DNA from: Rheinheimera sp. | GTDB lineage: Bacteria; Pseudomonadota; Gammaproteobacteria; Enterobacterales; Alteromonadaceae | Direction: 5' to 3' | Assembly (NCBI RefSeq): GCF_030690345.1 | Contig: NZ_JAUYGV010000008.1 | Coordinates: forward strand, 436,433 to 500,432 | Length of the DNA stretch: 64,000 nucleotides | Shown: positions 40,784-48,960 of the stretch, piece after piece | How positions within the stretch are numbered: position 1 is the stretch's first letter | How the letters are laid out: each line of letters opens with the position of its first letter | Notes under the pieces: model-generated | Databases searched by the model: none | What the model was told of the DNA's origin: nothing | The model's input: only the letters and a program-made list of their open reading frames with translations | Position numbers and translations under genes: made by a program

Positions 40784-43116
40784 TAGAAGCTGTAGCTGAT
40801 AGCCAGTTTGGCGTAACGGCCGGGTTCGCTGTAACGCTGCAAACCTTCACCGCCGGGCAGTACACCGCCACGCACCCCACTGCCTACCCAGTTGGTAACG
40901 AAACGCACGCGTTGCCATTGATAGTATTCTTCGTCAAACAGGTTATAAATACCGGCACTTAAGCGCCACTGCGGGCTGATATCATAGTTGGCCATTAAGT
41001 CGACTACGGTGTAGCTGTCGGTTAAATAGGGTTTAGCTTCAAATGCACTTTCTGTTGAATCGTAGGCATCTGCTGCTTTTTTTGCCGCACTGTGGGTAAT
41101 ATTCGCTGTCAGATCCCAGTTGGCCGCGTCGTAGCGCAAACCCAATACGGCAGAAGCCGGGTTGATGCTGCGCAGCGGATCACCGTTTTCTTTTTCACCT
41201 TCGTTCCAGGAATAAGCTAGACGCGAACTGACGGCACGACTGATGCGCCAGAGCGCTTCCAGCTCTACGCCTTTTACGTCGGCTTCACCAATATTCTCAA
41301 TGGTGTTGTACTGGTTGCCCTGTGACTCGGTGCAAACGCCACGGCTACAGCTTTCATACACCACATCGGGGTTTTGCACCCGGGCAACAGTGTCAATCAT
41401 ATCGCTGTACTGATCGTTAAATACCGATATGCCAAGTAACAGCTTATCGGTCTGGTAACGGTAACCCGCTTCCAGGTTCAGGCTACGCTCCGCTTTTAGA
41501 TCCGGGTTGGCAATACTGCTCCATAAGTCATCTACCACTACGCCGCTAGCCTGTTCGGTGCGGCTGATAAGCGAGGTTGGTGAATACATTTCTGCTACCG
41601 TCGGTGCGCGGAAACCCCGCCCGGCTTGCAGCCATACTTGCTGTGTAGTGCTCAGCTGATAGGTCAGGTTACTCTGCCAGGTAAAGGCAGAGAAATCGAC
41701 ATCGCTGACCGTATCGGTATTATCGGCGTATTGCTCGTCAAACTGCGGGCTGTATTTTAACGTATCAAAGCGGCCGCCCAGACTTAATGTCCAGCGCGGA
41801 GCCAGCTTAATAACGTCGCGGGCATACAGGCTTATTGCCGTTACGTCGGTTTCAGGCACCTGATCCGGGTCAATTACCGGCGGGCTGGCCTGCTCGTCAG
41901 TCTGGCCGATATAACGCCGGTCTATCGCAGAGTATTCCACTTTACGCTGTTCAACTGAGCCACCATACAGCCATTGCTGCTGCACAGTGTTACCAAACAG
42001 TTCTTTATCCAGTGCTACCGCCAGTTTCAGTTGCTGCTGTTTAAAATCGCGATCTTCACTGCGCAGGCAGGGCGATACTTCGCCGTTAGTTTCACCGCTG
42101 CAGCCGGTGGTCAGCATGCTGGTGACACCATTGGTGTAATTGGACTGGTAGTCCAGGGTGGCATTTACGCTATCGGCAAAAGCTTGCGCTGCCAGCCACT
42201 CATACTGCAGGCCAAAGCGCTTGCGCTCAATGTCATCATCGCCGTGGCGCGATAAATAGGTGCTGTCCAGCCTGGATTGGTTATCCAGCTCACTGCTTTG
42301 GTTAAAATATTCACCGGTCCAGCCAAGCCGCTGACGGTCAGTTAACTGATACTGCAACTTGGCCAGAATGTTATCACTGCTGTAATCCAGCGGATCAGCA
42401 ATGGTGCGACCGGCACCGCTGATATTTTCGCCGGAGCGGGCGCTGCGGTTTTCTTCGCCGTCCCTTCGGGTGTACACCAGCAAGGATTCCAGCTTACCGC
42501 TGCGGTTCGCCACTGTAGTACTGAACGAGGTTTCATCATTTAAGCCGCTGAAACCAGCTTTTAACCCCAGATGGCTGTCGTCGCCCTGCGGCGCAAGATA
42601 GTCGGCCGGATCTTTGGTAACAAACAACACTGCGCCGGCCAAAGCGCCGCTACCGGCAGCAATAGCATCAGCGCCTTTAATAATCTCTACCTGTTTTAAC
42701 GCATCAATATCCACGCCACCGCGGGCCGAGCGGAAAAACTCGTAAGCAACAAAGGTTGGCGGGTCCAGGGTTTCCCCCAGTGCTAAACCGTCGACGGTAA
42801 TAGCAACCCGGTCGCCATCCAGGCCGCGGATATTAAAACCGTTACTGCCAAAACGGCCCATATCGGTGGTGGTAACACCAGGTACAAAGCGCACCACATC
42901 GGCAATATTTTGTGCCTGTTGTTGTTGCAGCTCAGTAGCACTAAGCTGCTGCGCTTGTTTGCTGTTGGCCTGTGTTTGCACCGCCTGCGCGGTTACCGAT
43001 ACGGTGTCCAGCTCCGGTGTTGCGGTTTCTGCCTGCACGGCTTCAGCCGTTGTTGCCGCCAGGGCACTGCTGATGGCCAAAGCCAATAAGGGGTACTGCA
43101 TAGACATGTTTTTCAT
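40783..43116 (-). CDS. TonB-dependent heme/hemoglobin-type receptor
   Basis: The ATG at 43116 or the TTG at 43122 can be used behind AGGAGA. The product of about 777 residues has a signal peptide, a TonB-box-like DTVSV, a plug (IRGLDGDRVAITVDGLALG, KGADAIAAGSGALAGAVLFVTKDP) and a barrel ending AISYSF. These phrases match the TonB-dependent heme/hemoglobin/transferrin receptor family. It belongs to a Fur-boxed operon with DUF4198 and EF-hand genes upstream and tonB-exbBD downstream. Heme or a heme protein is the probable cargo. Confidence 0.85.
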   Translation of the reverse strand: MKNMSMQYPLLALAISSALAATTAEAVQAETATPELDTVSVTAQAVQTQANSKQAQQLSATELQQQQAQNIADVVRFVPGVTTTDMGRFGSNGFNIRGLDGDRVAITVDGLALGETLDPPTFVAYEFFRSARGGVDIDALKQVEIIKGADAIAAGSGALAGAVLFVTKDPADYLAPQGDDSHLGLKAGFSGLNDETSFSTTVANRSGKLESLLVYTRRDGEENRSARSGENISGAGRTIADPLDYSSDNILAKLQYQLTDRQRLGWTGEYFNQSSELDNQSRLDSTYLSRHGDDDIERKRFGLQYEWLAAQAFADSVNATLDYQSNYTNGVTSMLTTGCSGETNGEVSPCLRSEDRDFKQQQLKLAVALDKELFGNTVQQQWLYGGSVEQRKVEYSAIDRRYIGQTDEQASPPVIDPDQVPETDVTAISLYARDVIKLAPRWTLSLGGRFDTLKYSPQFDEQYADNTDTVSDVDFSAFTWQSNLTYQLSTTQQVWLQAGRGFRAPTVAEMYSPTSLISRTEQASGVVVDDLWSSIANPDLKAERSLNLEAGYRYQTDKLLLGISVFNDQYSDMIDTVARVQNPDVVYESCSRGVCTESQGNQYNTIENIGEADVKGVELEALWRISRAVSSRLAYSWNEGEKENGDPLRSINPASAVLGLRYDAANWDLTANITHSAAKKAADAYDSTESAFEAKPYLTDSYTVVDLMANYDISPQWRLSAGIYNLFDEEYYQWQRVRFVTNWVGSGVRGGVLPGGEGLQRYSEPGRYAKLAISYSF

Positions 43117-43143
43117 AAACAAGCTGTTCTCCTGAGGCAGGCG

Positions 43144-43752
43144 TTACTGCGCTTTTACTGTACGGGCAATTTGTTGGTCCAGCCAGCCGGCAAATTCACT
43201 GACATATTCGTCGTAGCTCAATACACCGTCACGGTTAACGTCAACGCCGGCAAATTGGCTCGCGCGGCCTTGTTCATACTCTGCGCGGCTTACCACGCCA
43301 TCGTTATTGCTGTCGTACATCGCCAGCATGCCGTCAACTGAATGGGTAGTCGGCATTTGCAGCAGCCGCTCACGCCTTGGCTGTGCTGCACGCTGAGCTT
43401 GTTGCCGGGCTTGCTCTGTGCGGGTTTGCTCAGAGCGGGTATCCTCGCCACGCGGCGCCGGTTTAGGGTCGGCGGCGGATAACACGCCGTCTTTATTGGT
43501 GTCCATGCGCTCAAACGCCAAATCACCGGAGCGGTTAAACTCTGCGCGGCTGATATAACCGTCTTCATCTTTATCCAGTGCATTAAAACGCACATGGGTT
43601 TGGCGTAAATGGCCGGCGCGCTCGGCAGCCAGTTGCTGTTGCTGTGCTTCGTCTAAACGCGGTTTGTCTGCGGCAACAGAGCTGCTGCAGGCGCTAAGGT
43701 AGGCACTGCTCAGGGCCAAAAACAACGTGGTATATAAATGCTGTTTATTCAT
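43144..43752 (-). CDS. EF-hand lipoprotein with four calcium-type loops
   Basis: The 202-residue protein has a lipobox (YLSAC, Cys22). Four EF-hand loops follow: DKDEDGYISRAEF, DTNKDGVLSAAD, DSNNDGVVSRAEY and DVNRDGVLSYDEY. A Gln/Arg/Glu-rich linker separates the pairs. It lies 27 bases ahead of the heme-type receptor gene. Binding of Ca or another divalent ion in the periplasm is likely; its contribution to receptor function is unknown. Confidence 0.82.
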   Translation of the reverse strand: MNKQHLYTTLFLALSSAYLSACSSSVAADKPRLDEAQQQQLAAERAGHLRQTHVRFNALDKDEDGYISRAEFNRSGDLAFERMDTNKDGVLSAADPKPAPRGEDTRSEQTRTEQARQQAQRAAQPRRERLLQMPTTHSVDGMLAMYDSNNDGVVSRAEYEQGRASQFAGVDVNRDGVLSYDEYVSEFAGWLDQQIARTVKAQ

Positions 43753-43782
43753 CAGTAAAACTCCTGCGGTAACGGGTGAGCG

Positions 43783-44592
43783 CTATTGGGTAACTTCAAG
43801 CACGACGCTGTAGCTGTAACTGTATTGCGGAACTTTGGCGCCGGCCGGCGCATCGGCACGGTAGCGGCTTAGCAGCAAATAAGTACCGGCTTTTGCCGGC
43901 ACAAAGCTGATAATACCGGCGGCATCGGTAGTCAGTTGATGTGTCACTTTTTCATCATTCGCGTCGGCTTCCACAAAGTAGGCATTCACCGCCTGCTGCG
44001 GCAGCGGCTTGCCGTTAAACAGCACACGCGCCCTTAAGGTGCTGTCGCTGTACAGATCATTCGGGTGGCTGAGAAACTCCAGTTCCAGCGCTTCGCCACC
44101 GGGTTGTAACGCCCTATGGTCTGGCGCACCTTTGCTAACGTAGGTTTCAGCCCGGGTTACTGCCTGAAAGTGCGCAATAGATTTAGCCCCGGCCGGTAAC
44201 ACGAAGTTTTCATCGCGGCTGTTTTTGCGCTCACCGTTTTGCTCATAGGTATGAAAGGTCGCGCCGTAACGCAGCCCGGTACTGAAACGGTAAGTGCCAT
44301 CGTCGGTTAGCTGATGCTCTGCCGTAGTGCGGGTATGGCTGTACTGCACTAATGTTGGTGTAACAGCTGTGCCGGCGGGTGTCAGCACACTGAAACTGCT
44401 GTTATCAAAGGCGACTTCGGGAATAAAAAAGCGGTCGGCAAAGGCGGCGTCCAGGCTTACCCAGCCACCACGGATCGGTTCAAAACTGGCAGGCTGCAAA
44501 TACGGCACATGGGCTTGTGCGGCAAAATGGGCGGCAAAGCTGCCCCCCAGCATAGCGGCAACTAAAATGGCACGGTTAAGCGGCAACGACAT
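43783..44592 (-). CDS. DUF4198 periplasmic protein
   Basis: The 269-residue protein has a signal peptide (to about residue 28, ending AAQA, followed by H), a pattern typical of DUF4198 proteins: AQAHVPYLQP, LQPGGEALELEFLSHP and a C-terminal Ig-like domain with PAKAGTYLLLSRYRADA. Such proteins often accompany metal transporters. The start follows AAGGAGCCGTT. It is the first gene of the Fur-controlled receptor operon and may handle the cargo metal in the periplasm. Confidence 0.82.
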   Translation of the reverse strand: MSLPLNRAILVAAMLGGSFAAHFAAQAHVPYLQPASFEPIRGGWVSLDAAFADRFFIPEVAFDNSSFSVLTPAGTAVTPTLVQYSHTRTTAEHQLTDDGTYRFSTGLRYGATFHTYEQNGERKNSRDENFVLPAGAKSIAHFQAVTRAETYVSKGAPDHRALQPGGEALELEFLSHPNDLYSDSTLRARVLFNGKPLPQQAVNAYFVEADANDEKVTHQLTTDAAGIISFVPAKAGTYLLLSRYRADAPAGAKVPQYSYSYSVVLEVTQ

Positions 44593-44603
44593 AACGGCTC
44601 CTT

Positions 44604-44683
44604 AATGATAATAGTTCTTATTAACTTTCGAGCCGCACTTTAATCTAATTGAGAATTAGTTGCAAATGATAATTGATCTTATT
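44604..44683 (-). promoter_or_regulatory. Fur box array of the receptor operon
   Basis: AATGATAATAGTTCTTATT (44604-44622) and AATGATAATTGATCTTATT (44665-44683) are two Fur-like boxes, and AATTGAGAATTAG (from 44648) may be a third half-site between them. The first lies 11 bases upstream of the DUF4198 start and overlaps the leader, so strong iron repression of the six-gene operon is expected. Confidence 0.82.
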
Positions 44684-44705
44684 TACATGCTTTAAGGTAA
44701 GAAAA

Positions 44706-44725
44706 AACCGGGCACAGGCCCGGTT
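44706..44725 (-). terminator. Intrinsic terminator of oligopeptidase B gene
   Basis: AACCGGGC and GCCCGGTT pair around ACAG, and six T residues follow on the minus strand. Confidence 0.9.
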
Positions 44726-44746
44726 CAGTTGTACCGCTAAGGCAGA

Positions 44747-46870
44747 CTAGTCTGTTATACCCAGCAGGTTAAGAATAAAGGCATACTCTTCACCCGTTTG
44801 CGCCTGACGGGCAAAACGGCCGGATTTACCACCGTGGCCGGCTTCCATCGTGGTTTTAAACAGCAAGGGGTTAGCATCGGTTTTGTGAGTACGTAACTTA
44901 GCAACCCATTTTGCCGGTTCAAAGTACTGCACCTGGGAGTCATGCAAACCGGTGGTGACCAGCATGGCTGGATAATCCTGCTTGCTGATTTGATCATAAG
45001 GTGAGTACGACAGCATATAGTCGTAATAGGCCTTTTGCTTCGGGTTACCCCACTCGTCAAACTCATTGGTGGTTAACGGAATGCTTTCATCCAGCATAGT
45101 GGTAACCACATCGACAAAAGGCACATGCGCCACTAAGCCACGGTATTTCTCTGGTGCCATATTCGCTACCGCGCCCATCAGCAGGCCGCCGGCACTGCCG
45201 CCCATACCAAATACTTTGTCTTTGGCCGCATAGTTGTTGGTTACCAAATAGTCGGTTACGTCGATATAGTCGGTAAAGGTATTAATCTTGTGCAGCAGTT
45301 TACCGTCTTCATACCAATGCCGGCCCATTTCCTGACCGCCGCGAATATGCGCGATAGCATAAACAAAACCGCGGTCTACCAGCGACAATACCGTTGCACG
45401 AAACGACGGATCCATTGAGGCGCCATAAGAGCCATAGGCATACTGATACAGCGGCGCTGTGCCATCGCGTTTAAAGTCTTTTTTATACAACAAGGATACC
45501 GGCACCTTTACGCCGTCGCGCGCGGTGGCCCATACCCGATCGGTAGCGTAGTTGTTTTTATCAAAGCCACCGGGCACTTCGGTTTGTTTTAACAGCTGCT
45601 TTTCGCCGGTTTGCATATTCAGCCGGTAGACACTGGCCGGGGTAGTCAGCGAGGTATAGGTATAACGCAGCCAGTCGGTGTTTTGTTCCGGGTTAATCTC
45701 AAAGCCGGTAACGTAAGCGGCTTCATCCGGGGCAATATAAACCGATTTTGCCGGTGCGGCCCAGGGCATGATTTTCATCCGGCGTAAGCCATCACTGCGC
45801 TCGTTAATTACCAGGTAATTGTTAAAGGCAGTAAAGTCCTGAATAAACACATCGTCGCGGTGCGCAACCAACGGTTGCCATTGGGTACGGTCACCAATGT
45901 TATCGGCAGCAACCGCCATAATACGGTAGTTAGGTGCCTGCCAGTCAGTTTGGATAATCCAGCGTCCGTTCAAATGATCAGCGCGATATTTAATGTCGCG
46001 CTCACGCGGGGCCAGGCTTTTAAATGCGCTGCCCGGCTTGCTGGCATCCATAACCTGCATTTCGCTTGAAACCGTGCTGCTGGTATAGATCACCACATAG
46101 TTATCATCGGTAGTATTACCGACGCCCATATAAAAGCTGTTGTCTTTTTCTTCGTATACCAGCTGCGCCTGCGCCGGGTCATTGCCCAGGCTATGCTGCA
46201 GCACTTGGGTACTGAGCAAGGTTACCGGATCATTTTTTACCAGGTACAGGGTTTTACTGTCTTTGGCCCAGGCCAGACTGGACGACAAGCCGCTCAGTTG
46301 GTCAGGTAAATCTTTACCACTGCGTAAATCACGTACTTTCAACGTGTACTGGCGCCGGCCGCTGTCATCTTCCATATAAGCAATAAAGTTTTGATCCGGG
46401 CTAACCTGCCAGTTAGATACCGCATAATAACTTTTGCCTTTGGCCAGCTCGTTTACATCCAGCATGATTTGCTCGGTGCCATCGGCTAAGGCTTTGCGGG
46501 CATAAATCGGGTACTCTTTGCCGCTTTCAACGCGGCTGTAATAGCTGTAATCGCCCTTGGTATAAGGTACTGAACTGTCGTCTTGTTTAATGCGGCTGAT
46601 AATTTCGGCTGTCAGTTTATCGCTCAGCGGCTGATAGGCACTGGCATAACTGTTGGCATAGTCATTTTCGCGATGCAAATAATCCAGCACCGTGGGCGAG
46701 GTGCGGCTGTCATCGCGCAGCCAGTAGTAAGGGTCTTGCCGGTCACCGTTTGGCGAGGCTACGGTGTAAGGTTGTTGTACTGCCAGCGGCGCGCTGATTT
46801 CAGCGGCGCTCAAGCAATAGCTGTTGAAACAACTGGCACCCAATAACAGGGCGAGGTAATTTTTATACAT
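44747..46870 (-). CDS. ptrB: Oligopeptidase B (S9 family)
   Basis: The 707-residue prolyl-oligopeptidase-type enzyme has an N-terminal beta-propeller and a C-terminal alpha/beta hydrolase domain. The nucleophile is in GMGGSAGGLLMG, followed by the His in EAGHGGKSGR. HIRGGQEMGRHWYEDG is diagnostic for oligopeptidase B, which cleaves after Arg and Lys in peptides. An N-terminal segment (LALLLGASCFNSYCLSA) looks like a signal peptide, so this form is probably exported. It is a single-gene unit. Confidence 0.9.
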   Translation of the reverse strand: MYKNYLALLLGASCFNSYCLSAAEISAPLAVQQPYTVASPNGDRQDPYYWLRDDSRTSPTVLDYLHRENDYANSYASAYQPLSDKLTAEIISRIKQDDSSVPYTKGDYSYYSRVESGKEYPIYARKALADGTEQIMLDVNELAKGKSYYAVSNWQVSPDQNFIAYMEDDSGRRQYTLKVRDLRSGKDLPDQLSGLSSSLAWAKDSKTLYLVKNDPVTLLSTQVLQHSLGNDPAQAQLVYEEKDNSFYMGVGNTTDDNYVVIYTSSTVSSEMQVMDASKPGSAFKSLAPRERDIKYRADHLNGRWIIQTDWQAPNYRIMAVAADNIGDRTQWQPLVAHRDDVFIQDFTAFNNYLVINERSDGLRRMKIMPWAAPAKSVYIAPDEAAYVTGFEINPEQNTDWLRYTYTSLTTPASVYRLNMQTGEKQLLKQTEVPGGFDKNNYATDRVWATARDGVKVPVSLLYKKDFKRDGTAPLYQYAYGSYGASMDPSFRATVLSLVDRGFVYAIAHIRGGQEMGRHWYEDGKLLHKINTFTDYIDVTDYLVTNNYAAKDKVFGMGGSAGGLLMGAVANMAPEKYRGLVAHVPFVDVVTTMLDESIPLTTNEFDEWGNPKQKAYYDYMLSYSPYDQISKQDYPAMLVTTGLHDSQVQYFEPAKWVAKLRTHKTDANPLLFKTTMEAGHGGKSGRFARQAQTGEEYAFILNLLGITD

Positions 46871-47060
46871 TTTTGCGTTTCTCCTGATCTTAACTGCAGG
46901 AAATTAACATAATAAAAACATTCAACCTACAGTGCCACGGCAAAAAAGTGTAACTGAGTATGTTTGGCAGTAAATATCGCTGAGTGTTGTCAAACTGCTA
47001 TTCACAAATGGCTGATTTTAAGCTATTACTTCTAAGTTTATTAGAGATAAGGAAAATAGC

Positions 47061-47243
47061 ATGGCGTTAATGACCGTCGACCAGGTAGCTGAGTTTCTGG
47101 GCGTGCAAACTATAAGAGTAGAACGATTAGCCCGGGAAAACTTGTTGGTGCCGGCAGAGAAAGATGCCAACGGCAAACCAATGTTCAGTGAAGAAGACGT
47201 AAAACGCTACAAAACTCTGGCCGAGCGCTTAGGCGGCTTATAA
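47061..47243 (+). CDS. Small MerR/excisionase-type helix-turn-helix protein
   Basis: Sixty residues make an HTH_17-like domain (MTVDQVAEFLGVQTIRVERL) with a short wing (ANGKPMFSEEDVKRY). The start follows AAGGAAAATAGC. Similar proteins are small regulators or excisionases. No phage genes are near. Its end overlaps the stop of the convergent kinase-like gene by six bases. Confidence 0.7.
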   Translation: MALMTVDQVAEFLGVQTIRVERLARENLLVPAEKDANGKPMFSEEDVKRYKTLAERLGGL

Positions 47244-48038
47244 CGCCGTTAATTGCTCAATTCTGTGCTGCCAGTAAGCGGCCTGCGCTTGCGCATCGGG
47301 TAAACTTAAATACCATAGCCAGCAAAAGCCGCTATACAACTGTTTTGCCGGCAGTATTTTTTGCTGCAACTGCGGCATTAATTCTGTAGCACCACGACAA
47401 GCCGTATATTGGCTTAACAACCGCTGCTCTTCTGCTGCATCCAGTTCAAAGTGTAAACTCAGCGCGGCCAGATCCAGGCTGCTGTCGGCCAGTTGGCTGT
47501 ATTCAAAATCCAGCAGCCACAGCCGCTGCTGTGCCCAAAGTAGATTACCGGCATGCAAATCCAGATGGCACAATACGATATCTGCTGTCTGGCTTTCTAA
47601 TGCTGCCGCCGCGTGGTACAGCTGCGCCAATACTGCAGGAGCTGCCTGCACCGTTTCCGGCAACATGGCTAACTGTTGCTGCAAGTAATTGCGCGGTTCC
47701 AGCACTGCCGTTTGTACGTTTAGCTGATGAAAGGCAGCCAAAGTCGACAATAACGCGGCACTGCCATAGCGTTGATAATCAAATGGCTGGCCGGAACTGA
47801 TATAGTCGCTCAGCATAACCTGATAATGATTATTCAAACACAAAGGCGCCGGGGCCAGGCCCAGGGCGGCGGCGGCATGTTGGCAGCGCAGTTCCTGTTG
47901 GCGACATACGGCAGAATCAGCCGGATAGCAGCGCAGTACATATTCGCCCTGCGCCGTTTTGACATAATAGCTCTGGTTACTTTCGCCGTGCGATAACGGC
48001 CTTACTTGTAGCGGTGGCCTGGCGACAAAAAACTCCAA
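47238..48038 (-). CDS. APH-fold kinase, probable thiamine kinase
   Basis: The 266-residue product has the aminoglycoside-phosphotransferase fold: LSHGESNQSYYV near the start, the catalytic loop LCHLDLHAGNLLW and the metal-site LLDFEYSQLAD. These match ThiK/choline-kinase-type enzymes. I take the TTG at 48038 as start; the frame is open farther upstream into the pnuC gene, and the true start is uncertain. As the last gene of a TPP-riboswitch operon with a PnuC-type transporter, phosphorylation of imported thiamine is the likely role. Confidence 0.75.
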   Translation of the reverse strand: MEFFVARPPLQVRPLSHGESNQSYYVKTAQGEYVLRCYPADSAVCRQQELRCQHAAAALGLAPAPLCLNNHYQVMLSDYISSGQPFDYQRYGSAALLSTLAAFHQLNVQTAVLEPRNYLQQQLAMLPETVQAAPAVLAQLYHAAAALESQTADIVLCHLDLHAGNLLWAQQRLWLLDFEYSQLADSSLDLAALSLHFELDAAEEQRLLSQYTACRGATELMPQLQQKILPAKQLYSGFCWLWYLSLPDAQAQAAYWQHRIEQLTAL

Positions 48039-48055
48039 CCGCCGACATAACCGCG

Positions 48056-48685
48056 TTACACGCTCAATCTCGCTGCCGGCTGTTGCTGATAATGACTGCG
48101 CCAAATAAAGTACCCTGCAATAGCGATAACCGTATACAGCATAAACAAGCCAGTGAGGAAATACAGATGTTTTTGCGCATAAACGTAAATGGATACCGCA
48201 TCTATCACTACCCAATACAACCAGTTTGATACCAGTTTCCGCGCCACCAGCCAGGTGGCCATTACGCTGAATACCGTGGTTTGCGCATCCAGATAAGCAA
48301 ATTCAGCGTGGGTGTAATTAGCCATCAGGGCGCCCAGTACCAGCCCCGCCAAAGCAGTAACGGCGACTAACCAGGCATGACGCTGCCAGGGCCACTCATA
48401 CACCGGGCCACGTGCGCCGGCGCTGCCCTGCTTCAGTTGTTGCCAGCGCCACCAGCCATATAGTGCCATGCCGGCATAATACAGCTGCAATAAGGCGTCA
48501 GATAATAACGCCGACTGCCACATCACATGGGTAAATAATATGGTGCTTAACAGCGCGGCCGGCCAGCACCACAGGCTTTGTTTTAATGCCAGAATCACAT
48601 AAGCCAGCGCCAGCAAGGTTGCTACCAGCTCTATGCTGTGCATCAGCTGCCATTGCTGTATCGCCTGGCTTAGCAGTTCATTCAT
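48056..48685 (-). CDS. pnuC: PnuC/PnuT-type vitamin transporter
   Basis: The 209-residue membrane protein has seven or eight helices and PnuC marks: LYYAGMALYGWWRWQ, GALMANYTHAEFAYLDAQTTVFSVMATWL and NWLYWVVIDAVSIYVY. PnuC proteins carry nicotinamide riboside or thiamine. Here the TPP riboswitch and thiamine-type neighbours favour thiamine (the PnuT function). Its ATG overlaps the stop of the 82-residue gene by ATGA. Confidence 0.87.
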   Translation of the reverse strand: MNELLSQAIQQWQLMHSIELVATLLALAYVILALKQSLWCWPAALLSTILFTHVMWQSALLSDALLQLYYAGMALYGWWRWQQLKQGSAGARGPVYEWPWQRHAWLVAVTALAGLVLGALMANYTHAEFAYLDAQTTVFSVMATWLVARKLVSNWLYWVVIDAVSIYVYAQKHLYFLTGLFMLYTVIAIAGYFIWRSHYQQQPAARLSV

Positions 48686-48930
48686 GGCCGCAGGTCACCG
48701 TGAATAAACTTACAAACAAATACCACCTTGCCATACTGCTCAAATGACCATTTAATACAGGCCTGCAGCGCCTGCATTACCGCATCATAGTCGCCAAACA
48801 GCTGAGTGCTCATGGTATTGGTAAGCACTGTTACGTCCGGGTACTTGTTCAGCTCGGCAATAAAACCTTTAATCGGCGTAATATAATCTTCTGCTAACGG
48901 GTACTTACTGATCTCAACTGATAATTGCAT
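48682..48930 (-). CDS. YkoF/MTH1187-like thiamine-binding small protein
   Basis: The 82-residue protein begins MQLSVEISKYPLAEDYITPI and continues with LNKYPDVTVLTNTMSTQLFG. This matches the ferredoxin-like thiamine-binding fold of YkoF/MTH1187 proteins. It lies between the receptor and the PnuC gene of the TPP-riboswitch operon. The start is 30 bases after the receptor stop and follows AAGGAGTGTGCT. Confidence 0.78.
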   Translation of the reverse strand: MQLSVEISKYPLAEDYITPIKGFIAELNKYPDVTVLTNTMSTQLFGDYDAVMQALQACIKWSFEQYGKVVFVCKFIHGDLRP

Positions 48931-48960
48931 AGCACACTCCTTAATAGGTGATCACGGGCC

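Noticed and set aside
47061..47243. Small HTH gene as sign of a prophage
   Set aside because: No integrase, phage structural genes or attachment repeats lie near it; it may be an ordinary small regulator.
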